A DNA stretch of 11,637 nucleotides from Armatimonadota bacterium (lineage in GTDB: Bacteria; Armatimonadota; Armatimonadia; Armatimonadales; Armatimonadaceae), in assembly GCA_030833025.1 (NCBI GenBank), contig JAURHZ010000050.1:1-11637 (forward strand), written 5' to 3'. Each line of letters starts with the position of its first letter. Positions within the stretch are counted from its first letter, which is position 1. This document shows positions 5,942 to 11,637 of this stretch, one piece after another. The position numbers were made by a program, and so were the translations under genes. The notes beneath the pieces were generated by a model, which did not search any database, was not told the DNA's origin, and saw only the letters and a program-made list of their open reading frames with translations.

Positions 5942-7140
5942 CCAAGTAGCACCTTTCTCCACCAAAGCATCGCCGTTTGGAAGTCCATCGCGAAGAACGA
6001 CCACCCAAGGTTGACATACACAAATGTGACCACCCAGCTGATGGGAACCAGAATCGTTACCGGAATACGCGATGCCAGCCACGCGCTCGCACCGCCGCGG
6101 CTCCAAAGCCGGTGCACACTCAGGCCAAGTGCATGCCACGCTCCCCAGATCACGAACTGCCATCCAGCTCCATGCCACAAACCTGAGACCAACATCACAA
6201 TCCAAGTATTGCGATAGGTCGCCACCGCGCTTCCCCGCGAACCTCCACAGGGAATAAAAACATAGTCAACCAGCCAGCGGTAGAGCGACATATGCCAGTG
6301 CTGCCAGAACTGCGCGATGTTTGTTTTGCCGTATGGATTGTCAAAATTCTCCGGGACCTTGATACCAAGAATGCGGCTTGATCCAATCGCAATATCTGAG
6401 TATGCGCTGAAGTCGATGTAAATCTTGATGCCATAGGCGAAAATCCAGATTACCGGGAGTATCCGATGGTTGGCTGCGACAATATCGCTCTGCACAAGGT
6501 GGTCTGTTATGGCTGTCAATAAGTCAGCAATCGCAAATTTTTTCGCCAACCCGACAAGGACACGCGTGATACCGCGGTGCCAATCCGAAAGTGCATCCCG
6601 TGAACCCGCCGGGTTGATCTCGAGAGAGAAGTCTTGAATCCGCTTAATCGGCCCTGCGACCATCGTCGGAAAGAAGAGGATGAATGCCAGAAACTTCCCC
6701 GGTCGAACCGGCTCTGCCTTTCCTTGATAGACATCCACGGCATAGTGCACAAACTCAAATGTGAAAAACGAAATGCCGAGCGGGAGAAAGGCATCCTTCC
6801 AATACAGGGGATGCTGCTTAGAAAGACCAATCACCGATGTCAGAAAGAAGTTGCTGTATTTGAAAAAGCCAAGGGTGGCCAGAGACGCTATGAGGACCAG
6901 TGCCAAGCCCACTTTGCTGCCCTTGCGCATCACGGCAAGCGTCAACAAACTGATCGCAAGCAACAGACCAAGGCAAAGAGCTCCTGGTATACCCCCGACG
7001 CTCGTTATGGAGAACGTTACAAAGAACAGTGCCCCGATAACAGCAACCAGCCACTCACGACCAATCAGCGACAGTCGTCTGATAAGGATTGCAGCTGGGA
7101 GCAAAAAGGCTGCAAAGTACGTGATGGTGTTAAAAATCAT
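5938..7140 (-). CDS. AlgI-type MBOAT membrane O-acyltransferase
   Basis: This 400-residue polytopic protein starts MIFNTITYFAAFLLP, as AlgI-type MBOATs usually do, which supports the start at 7140. Conserved blocks follow in order: FFPTMVAGPIKR (about 157-168), IYIDFSAYSDIAIG (about 240-253), NFDNPYGK, FWQHWHMSLYRWL (278-290), and GLWHGAGWQFVIWGAWHAL (about 320-338) with the catalytic His323. These enzymes pass acyl groups, usually acetyl, across the inner membrane to extracellular polymers such as alginate. After the usual GWSFFAMDF block the protein stops short. In fused relatives a further helix and terminal FIYFQF-like motif follow; here these are in the overlapping downstream gene. The partner SGNH/AlgJ-like transferase is not in the window. 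A promoter candidate lies just upstream, after the GGDEF-EAL gene. Confidence 0.92.
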   Translation of the reverse strand: MIFNTITYFAAFLLPAAILIRRLSLIGREWLVAVIGALFFVTFSITSVGGIPGALCLGLLLAISLLTLAVMRKGSKVGLALVLIASLATLGFFKYSNFFLTSVIGLSKQHPLYWKDAFLPLGISFFTFEFVHYAVDVYQGKAEPVRPGKFLAFILFFPTMVAGPIKRIQDFSLEINPAGSRDALSDWHRGITRVLVGLAKKFAIADLLTAITDHLVQSDIVAANHRILPVIWIFAYGIKIYIDFSAYSDIAIGSSRILGIKVPENFDNPYGKTNIAQFWQHWHMSLYRWLVDYVFIPCGGSRGSAVATYRNTWIVMLVSGLWHGAGWQFVIWGAWHALGLSVHRLWSRGGASAWLASRIPVTILVPISWVVTFVYVNLGWSFFAMDFQTAMLWWRKVLLG

Positions 7141-7154
7141 GCGTGCTTGTGCCT

Positions 7155-7184
7155 ATTATCCGCTTGCGGATGCACATTTGTCAC
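7155..7184 (-). promoter_or_regulatory. Promoter candidate for the MBOAT-microprotein pair, with overlapping palindrome
   Basis: On the minus strand GTGACA (7184-7179) and GATAAT (7160-7155) are 18 bases apart; each matches consensus at five of six positions. The perfect palindrome ATCCGC-TT-GCGGAT (7158-7171) fills part of the spacer and the first bases of the -10 box, a typical repressor position. The -10 box lies 14 bases before the MBOAT ATG, leaving a short leader. The pair may therefore be expressed separately from the GGDEF-EAL gene. Confidence 0.4.
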
Positions 7185-7240
7185 TCCACCATATTTTCGC
7201 GTGATGATTGCGGCATCACCCAAAGTTTACGCAAAGAATG

Positions 7241-9235
7241 TCAGCTCTTTGCTGGCAGCATCCGCGGAATCTCAGCCGGTGGCAGCGGACGGCTAAAGAA
7301 GAAGCCCTGCAAAATATCGCACCCAAGAAGAACCAGTTTGTCATACTGTTCCTGGGTTTCAACCCCTTCCGCCACAACCTTCATCCCAAGTGTGTGCGCA
7401 AGACCTACGATGGCCCGCACAACCATTTCATCCTTCTCATTTCCACAAATGTTCATCACCAAGCTGCGGTCAATCTTCAAGCGATCAAGTTTGAGGTTTG
7501 AGATGTAGGCAAAATTTGCGTAGCCCGTACCAAAGTCATCCAGACAAAGGCGGACACCGAGCTCGTGTAGGCGGCCAAGGGTTTCCCGCATTTGGTCTCC
7601 GCCACGTGCGAGTACCGTTTCGGTGAGCTCGAGTTCGACATTGGCTGGGTCGAGGTTACTCTCACGCAACGCACGTTCGACTTTGTCCGCAAGCTGTGGG
7701 TCGTTCAGCTGGCGTGCCGAGAGGTTAATCGACATTTGCAAACCGTCCATAGCTCCAGACCACTCACTCGCCTGGCGGCATGCTTCATCGATCGCCCACT
7801 CGCCCATGCTGACTAAGAGGCCCATTTCTTCGGCGACAGGCAAAAATGCCCCTGCGGGAACGATGCCCATGCCATCCGGTTGCCAGCGTAGCAATGCCTC
7901 AAAGCCCATGACTGCGCCCGTAGTCGCATCGATTTGTGGCTGGTAATGCAGCCGAAGTTCGTTGCGTTCGACCGCCTGTCCAAGTCTGCTTTCGAGCTGA
8001 AGCCGTAACAGAGGGTCGACACCACTCTCATCAGCTTCCGCTTGGTAAACCGCATACCCGCCACGGCCATCGCGCTTAGCCTGATACATCGCGGCATCTG
8101 CAAGCTTCATCAGCGTCAGGGGTTCACGACCATGGAGTGGTGCGATCGAAATGCCGATGCTCGCTGAGAGCACCAAGTCTTGCCCCGCGATATGGCATGG
8201 CTGTTGGAGTGCCTCTAGCAGCTTTTGCGCGACCAATGCAGCATCCCCGAGCGCCGCAATACGCGGTAACAGGGCCACAAATTCATCCCCACCGAGGCGC
8301 GCGACAACGTCTTCAGCACGAAGTGTCTGCTCGAGACGCCTTGCAACGACCTGCAGCACTTGGTCACCGACATCGTGGCCGAGCGCATCGTTAATGGGCT
8401 TAAAGCGGTCCAAGTCAATAAACAACAATGCGAGCGGACTGTCATTTCCGGCGGCAAGCGCTTCACCGAGCTGATCCTCGAGGTAGCGTCGGTTGTGAAG
8501 CTGGGTCAGCGGGTCACGGTAAATCTGTCGGCGGATTGCGGCTTCTGCTACCCGGTGTTCGGTGACATCCCGGGCCGCAGCATACAGCTCACCACCATTT
8601 TGACCAACGGCCGCGCTCCACTGGAGGTAGCGTAGCTCGCCGCTGGCGGACTTCAATCGGCACGTAAAGCGCCGCGGGCTCGGGTCACTTGTGGGCATCG
8701 CCAGTGCGGCAGCCACTTCTGGCTGGTCATCCAAGTGGATGAGATCCTCAAGGCGTTTTCCTTCGAGTGCCGCCACGGGGAAGCCGAGTGCGCGCTCCCA
8801 AGCAGGGTTGATCCGCTTGAGCCGGCCATCTGGCACCGTCAAAACACAGAGCAAATCCGCTGCGCGGACAAAGAAATCATCACCTTCTGGCGGTGTTGCA
8901 ATATGGATGCTCTCTTGCGTGACAGGAGCAATCAGCGTTGGGACGGTGCCGCCCATCCCCGTAATCGTAAAGCTGGCCTCGTAGCCGCCATCAGTGCGGG
9001 AAAGATGCGCAGTGACCTTTCTGTCTGCCACGATAACGGTTTCATCGACGGTGCTGTGTCCGCGTGCGATGGACTTGAGGGCACGGTAAAGCGCCTGACG
9101 CCATGGCCCACCAATAATCGTCCAGATACTCTGCCCAAGCAGGTCAGTCGCATCACCATCATCCAACCACGTAAACCTAAGGTCGCGGTCGAATGAAAAT
9201 GTTCCCAGCTTGGTGACATCGGATGATTCGGGCAT
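7241..9235 (-). CDS. PAS-GGDEF-EAL c-di-GMP turnover protein
   Basis: Counting from the ATG at 9235 the protein has 664 residues. An N-terminal PAS-like region (about 5-90) is followed by a clearer PAS domain (about 120-230) that ends in the usual DVTEHRVAEA linker. The GGDEF domain has an intact GGDEF (315-319) and an RAED inhibitory I-site five residues before it. The EAL domain has EALLRW (446-451), NLSARQ, LELTETV, DDFGTG (566-571), KIDRSLV (from Lys587) and AEGVETQEQ. All metal and catalytic signatures look intact, so both synthesis and breakdown of c-di-GMP are possible. No membrane segment is seen, so it is cytoplasmic. An in-frame TTG at 9256 would add seven residues; neither start has a strong Shine-Dalgarno sequence. 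It lies 97 bp upstream of the MBOAT gene on the same strand; a role in controlling surface-polymer acylation is inference. Confidence 0.93.
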   Translation of the reverse strand: MPESSDVTKLGTFSFDRDLRFTWLDDGDATDLLGQSIWTIIGGPWRQALYRALKSIARGHSTVDETVIVADRKVTAHLSRTDGGYEASFTITGMGGTVPTLIAPVTQESIHIATPPEGDDFFVRAADLLCVLTVPDGRLKRINPAWERALGFPVAALEGKRLEDLIHLDDQPEVAAALAMPTSDPSPRRFTCRLKSASGELRYLQWSAAVGQNGGELYAAARDVTEHRVAEAAIRRQIYRDPLTQLHNRRYLEDQLGEALAAGNDSPLALLFIDLDRFKPINDALGHDVGDQVLQVVARRLEQTLRAEDVVARLGGDEFVALLPRIAALGDAALVAQKLLEALQQPCHIAGQDLVLSASIGISIAPLHGREPLTLMKLADAAMYQAKRDGRGGYAVYQAEADESGVDPLLRLQLESRLGQAVERNELRLHYQPQIDATTGAVMGFEALLRWQPDGMGIVPAGAFLPVAEEMGLLVSMGEWAIDEACRQASEWSGAMDGLQMSINLSARQLNDPQLADKVERALRESNLDPANVELELTETVLARGGDQMRETLGRLHELGVRLCLDDFGTGYANFAYISNLKLDRLKIDRSLVMNICGNEKDEMVVRAIVGLAHTLGMKVVAEGVETQEQYDKLVLLGCDILQGFFFSRPLPPAEIPRMLPAKS

Positions 9236-9257
9236 GATTACTTTCTGATTCTGCAAT

Positions 9258-9292
9258 TACCGTACCGCTGGCATGTTGGTAAACGGTCGGTA
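9258..9292 (-). promoter_or_regulatory. Imperfect inverted repeat in the GGDEF-EAL leader
   Basis: The arms 9258-9267 (TACCGTACCG) and 9284-9292 (CGGTCGGTA) pair with one bulged base around a 16-base loop. The element lies 22 bases upstream of the chosen ATG. It could be a leader hairpin or an operator. It does not resemble a known c-di-GMP riboswitch. Confidence 0.3.
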
Positions 9293-9320
9293 TCCCGATG
9301 CTCTTTCATGGAGGAATCCA

Positions 9321-9386
9321 ATGTCCGGGTATTGGTGCAATTGTACCAAAGCCGGCACTTTTGTGGATGATTTGCGTACACGCTGA
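9321..9386 (+). CDS. Possible 21-codon small ORF
   Basis: An ATG preceded by GGAGG at six bases spacing opens a 21-residue frame starting MSGYWCNCTKAG and ending LRTR. It lies in the divergent region upstream of the coiled-coil gene and shares no frame with it. The spacing and the WCNC pair are suggestive, but the frame is very short and no family is recognised. It could be a leader peptide, a small protein or chance. Confidence 0.25.
   Translation: MSGYWCNCTKAGTFVDDLRTR
9340..9348 (-). promoter_or_regulatory. Extended -10 element for the GGDEF-EAL gene
   Basis: On the minus strand this reads TGGTACAAT, a TGn extension plus a five-of-six -10 hexamer. No good -35 box is seen, which an extended -10 can tolerate. 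It would give a leader of about 100 bases containing the inverted repeat at 9258-9292. Confidence 0.35.
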
Positions 9387-9476
9387 AAAGCTCTTAAACG
9401 CGGCATGATAAATGCAGTCACGGTTACGGAATAAGACTTGCATGCATCCTGTTTGCGGTCGATGATGGAGGACAAG

Positions 9477-9935
9477 ATGGACGAACAAATCACGAAACTC
9501 GAAACTGCCCTTGCTGTGCTGCGACAGAGTGTTGATGATGCCCATCAGGCAACCGATGCCCAGCTGGACATCATGGCAGCCGAGCTGACATCGATTAAGC
9601 AAACTGCCGCAAGCGCATCTGAGGTGGATCGCCTCCAGCAGCTCGTTTCGACCCTCGAAGCGCAGGTTGGTTACCTCGAAAATGAGCGTGATGCCGCACT
9701 TGGCGACCTGGATATGTCGCGGAGTCACGCTGATATGTTGCTCGCAAAGGCATCGTCCATGCGGGAGGCTATTGTCCGCTACGCCGTTGCGTGTGGCACC
9801 GTCGATGTACAAACGGCGCTACTGCGTCGCGATCCGGCAAACCAGACACAAGAGCGGATGGCAGAGTTACAGCGCGCCATGACCGAAGAGAAAGCCAGCT
9901 CGGATGCACTCCGGGAGCTGGCCAGTAACCTTTAA
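9477..9935 (+). CDS. Small coiled-coil protein of unknown function
   Basis: This 152-residue cytoplasmic protein is dominated by heptad-like, Ala/Glu/Gln-rich helix. One stretch runs from about residue 4 to 75 (for example LQQLVSTLEAQVGYLENERD) and a second from about 128 to 150. The middle part (about 88-115, with SMREAIVRYAVACGTVDVQ) is less regular. There is no signal peptide or membrane segment. I recognise no family. The ATG at 9477 is chosen because GGAGG lies five bases before it; earlier in-frame starts (TTG 9438, ATG 9462 and 9465) lack one. It diverges from the GGDEF-EAL gene and converges on the epimerase gene with a 4-bp gap and no visible terminator. A scaffold or partner role for a neighbour is possible but has no direct support. 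Confidence 0.7.
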   Translation: MDEQITKLETALAVLRQSVDDAHQATDAQLDIMAAELTSIKQTAASASEVDRLQQLVSTLEAQVGYLENERDAALGDLDMSRSHADMLLAKASSMREAIVRYAVACGTVDVQTALLRRDPANQTQERMAELQRAMTEEKASSDALRELASNL

Positions 9936-9939
9936 TCGC

Positions 9940-10974
9940 CTAACGCACTGCATCCCCGCGCTGTATACGCGCAACCAATGCCGCTTCCAGCTCGTGGTAC
10001 ATCCCGGCAAGCTGCGTATGACGAGCATCCACAGCAGGCTCCGTCGTGCGGAAACCTGGGTGTTCTGTAAACCACTTTGCAGCACGGCGCATCCCTTCGG
10101 CAAACCCAATGCTTGCTGTAAACCCGGGCACAAACCGTTTGATCTTGCTGTTATCGAATACAACGCTGATGGCCTTGTCGCCGAGGAGCGTTCCTTCCCA
10201 GTCTGGATAGGCCTTTGCAAGCGTGTGGCTGGAAATCTCAACGGGTATAAATGGGGCATTGAATGCCGATGCAGCCATTTCGTAGGCTTGGCGCCAGGTG
10301 ATGGATTCATCCGATGTGATGTGAAACGCATGCCCAAGGGTTTGCGGATTCCCAAGAAGGCCGGCGAGGCCAAAAGCAAAGTCATCCGCGTGGGTAATCG
10401 TCCACAAAGATGCACCATCCCCGGGGAGGATTACCGGCTGCCCACGCTTCATCCGGTCGATGATTGTATACGGGTGGGTCCAGCTGTTAAGAATTAGCGG
10501 GATGTGGTGGTCGCCATAGGTGAGCGATGGCCGCACAGTGACCAGCGGAAAGTCTGCCTCGCGCGCTGCGGTATCAAATATCAGCTCAGCCGCAATCTTC
10601 TTACGACTGTAATCCCAATGCGGGTTTGCTAGGGGAGTGCTCTCTGTGATGAACGGGCATCCCGCAGGCTTTTTGTAGCAGCTCGCGGAGCTAATAAAGA
10701 CATACTGGTCTGTTCGGCCTGCCCAAATTGAGATCGCTCTGGATGCATCGTCGGCATCGAATGTCAAAAAATCCACCACAGCATCGAAGTGACGATAGCG
10801 AACTTCTCTTGCGAGTGTGCCATCACTGATGTTTTCGACAACTATCGGCTCAACGCCATCCGGGAGGGGCCGATTCCCACGTGTGACGCACGTGACGGTA
10901 TGCCCTCGTGTGAGAAGCAGCTTGGTCACAGATGTAGAGATGATGCCAGAGCCGCCAACCAAACAGATTTCCAT
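9940..10974 (-). CDS. NAD-dependent epimerase/dehydratase-like atypical SDR
   Basis: This 344-residue protein has a Rossmann start, MEICLVGGSGIISTSV, with the GGxGxIS variant of the dinucleotide-binding loop. A basic TRGN after the second strand is compatible with NADP or NAD. VVDFLTFD, FISSASCYKK (active-site Ser region) and YSRKK (YxxxK, about residue 121) follow. The C-terminal half has VRPSLTYG, the DGASLWTITHADDFAFGL block and FHITSDESITW, all typical of sugar-nucleotide epimerase/dehydratase relatives. The substrate cannot be named. The ATG at 10974 is chosen because the Rossmann strand starts at once; the frame runs on to 11058, but the extra residues look non-homologous. No Shine-Dalgarno is present. 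A TACACT -10-like box lies six bases before the ATG, so a leaderless transcript is possible. It diverges from the PARG-like gene. Confidence 0.82.
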   Translation of the reverse strand: MEICLVGGSGIISTSVTKLLLTRGHTVTCVTRGNRPLPDGVEPIVVENISDGTLAREVRYRHFDAVVDFLTFDADDASRAISIWAGRTDQYVFISSASCYKKPAGCPFITESTPLANPHWDYSRKKIAAELIFDTAAREADFPLVTVRPSLTYGDHHIPLILNSWTHPYTIIDRMKRGQPVILPGDGASLWTITHADDFAFGLAGLLGNPQTLGHAFHITSDESITWRQAYEMAASAFNAPFIPVEISSHTLAKAYPDWEGTLLGDKAISVVFDNSKIKRFVPGFTASIGFAEGMRRAAKWFTEHPGFRTTEPAVDARHTQLAGMYHELEAALVARIQRGDAVR

Positions 10975-10978
10975 ATGA

Positions 10979-10987
10979 TGAGTGTAA
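10979..10987 (-). promoter_or_regulatory. Possible leaderless -10 box of the epimerase-like gene
   Basis: On the minus strand a TACACT hexamer falls within this span, six bases before the ATG at 10974. There is no Shine-Dalgarno sequence and no good -35 box, so this is a weak call. The divergent 183-bp region around it holds no other element I can support. Confidence 0.25.
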
Positions 10988-11157
10988 CGTCTGACGATAT
11001 TGAGCGGTATAGGACAGTGATATGGGTTATGCAGGGCTATACAAACATCCAGTCTCAAAGCGGGACGACATTACGGAAAACCTGCATTGCCTTACGAAAA
11101 TCCCCTGTGAAATTTTGATAACTCATTGCGTGTTCAACTAAGGGTAGGATAGCAAAT

Positions 11158-11637
11158 ATGGCATCTCTATCGGACTTGAGGCACCTCTCGCTCGCCCGCA
11201 GGTCTGCCAAGTTTGAGTACGCGTTTTTCGATTCCCCGGATGCTGCTGTGGACATGCGTGCTCAGATGGACAGGGATGATGTCTGGTGCACGGATATGGG
11301 TTCCCAGACGGTAGATGTTCTTGAACATGAGCGTTACTTTGTGCATGGCGTGGCAGTTGAGCTTGCTGATCGGCTTTTGGCCCAGCGTGTGTCAACATTG
11401 GACCTCCCGCCCGAAGCAGAGCTACCCGCATTTCGCAAACGATTTCAGACAACCCGTGTTGAAGTACATAACACGACGCTGACCGCCGCCACACGTAAGG
11501 CAAGGCATGGCGTGTTTCGGGTGCTTACCATTATGCCAACGGATGGGAATCATCCCGGGGGCAAGCTCCTCGATCACGGACGCGGGACTGAAGAATTTAT
11601 GTGCCGTACGACAACGGTATTGTCATCTCTTGCTGGG
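11158..11637 (+). CDS. TIGR02452-type, microbial PARG-like macrodomain protein (partial, N-terminal)
   Basis: A frame from ATG 11158 stays open to the window end, giving 160 residues. The segment TRVEVHNTTLTAATRKA (about 99-115), then VLTIMPTDGNHPGGKLL and GRGTEEFMCRTTTVLSSL (about 141-158), matches in order the start of the microbial-type poly(ADP-ribose) glycohydrolase catalytic domain (TIGR02452/DUF2263). Such enzymes remove ADP-ribose from macromolecules or act on related nucleotides. The usual GGG-X6-8-QEE signature appears as GGK-X7-TEE, with both glutamates (145, 146) kept. The preceding about 95 residues include a charged region I do not recognise. AGGA lies eight bases before the ATG; the same bases also form TAGGAT, a possible leaderless -10 box. 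It diverges from the epimerase-like gene. The C-terminal half is outside the window, so domain completeness is unknown. Confidence 0.7.
   Translation, partial: MASLSDLRHLSLARRSAKFEYAFFDSPDAAVDMRAQMDRDDVWCTDMGSQTVDVLEHERYFVHGVAVELADRLLAQRVSTLDLPPEAELPAFRKRFQTTRVEVHNTTLTAATRKARHGVFRVLTIMPTDGNHPGGKLLDHGRGTEEFMCRTTTVLSSLAG

Noticed and set aside
5942..6205. N-terminal extension of the microprotein to about 148 residues
   Set aside because: The added part is out-of-frame MBOAT coding sequence; the inner ATG with ATGA overlap and purine-rich site explains the gene better.
5759..7140. A true D-alanylation (dlt) operon
   Set aside because: No DltA, DltC or DltD is present, and the MBOAT resembles AlgI types more than DltB.
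6634..7296. 220-codon frame on the plus strand
   Set aside because: Antisense to the MBOAT gene; composition typical of reverse-strand translation of a membrane protein.
9438..9476. Upstream TTG/ATG starts for the coiled-coil gene
   Set aside because: None has a ribosome-binding site, whereas ATG 9477 has GGAGG at five bases.
10975..11058. 28-residue N-terminal extension of the epimerase-like protein
   Set aside because: The Rossmann strand begins right at the inner ATG; the extension is Cys/His/Pro-rich and unlike the family.
11055..11255. 66-codon frame on the minus strand between the divergent genes
   Set aside because: Overlaps the start of the PARG-like gene antisense, with no recognisable features.
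1..11637. tRNA, rRNA, CRISPR, insertion sequence or prophage
   Set aside because: No cloverleaf, repeat-spacer pattern, transposase or phage gene was found on reading both strands.

Overview
The window reads as chromosome of a free-living, heterotrophic, probably diderm bacterium. Supporting signs are a lipoprotein sugar-binding protein, an AlgI-type MBOAT, a GGDEF-EAL protein and a CE15-like esterase. GC content looks moderate. I cannot fix the phylum from these genes. There are no transposases, CRISPR arrays, tRNAs or rRNAs. Genes are tightly packed, with convergent stops only 4-6 bases apart at two places.

Left part (3-5095): the end of an acyltransferase-3 membrane protein on the plus strand meets a four-gene minus-strand operon. 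In transcription order the operon is a lipoprotein substrate-binding protein, a two-domain RbsA-type ATPase, an RbsC-type permease and a CE15 glucuronoyl-esterase-like hydrolase. Gaps are 9 bp, a 4-bp overlap and 9 bp, so co-expression is very likely. The hydrolase has no signal peptide. The simplest reading is import of a small sugar ester followed by cleavage in the cytoplasm.

Middle (5096-9256): a divergent promoter region precedes a small exported OB-fold-like protein, whose promoter seems to give a leaderless transcript. Facing it across a shared hairpin terminator is a minus-strand pair: an AlgI-type MBOAT acyltransferase and a 60-residue one-helix microprotein, overlapping by ATGA. The microprotein ends in FIYIDF, which fits the C-terminal acyl-shuttle hexapeptide of DltX and of many MBOATs. 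Here the shuttle is a separate gene outside any dlt operon, which I consider the most interesting item. Upstream on the same strand is a PAS-GGDEF-EAL protein with both active-site signatures intact, so c-di-GMP control of cell-surface polymer acylation is possible but unproven.

Right part (9257-11637): a 220-bp divergent region with a possible 21-codon ORF, a small coiled-coil protein of unknown role, a minus-strand atypical SDR/epimerase, and the start of a TIGR02452-type (microbial PARG-like) protein cut by the window end. The last has a divergent signature.
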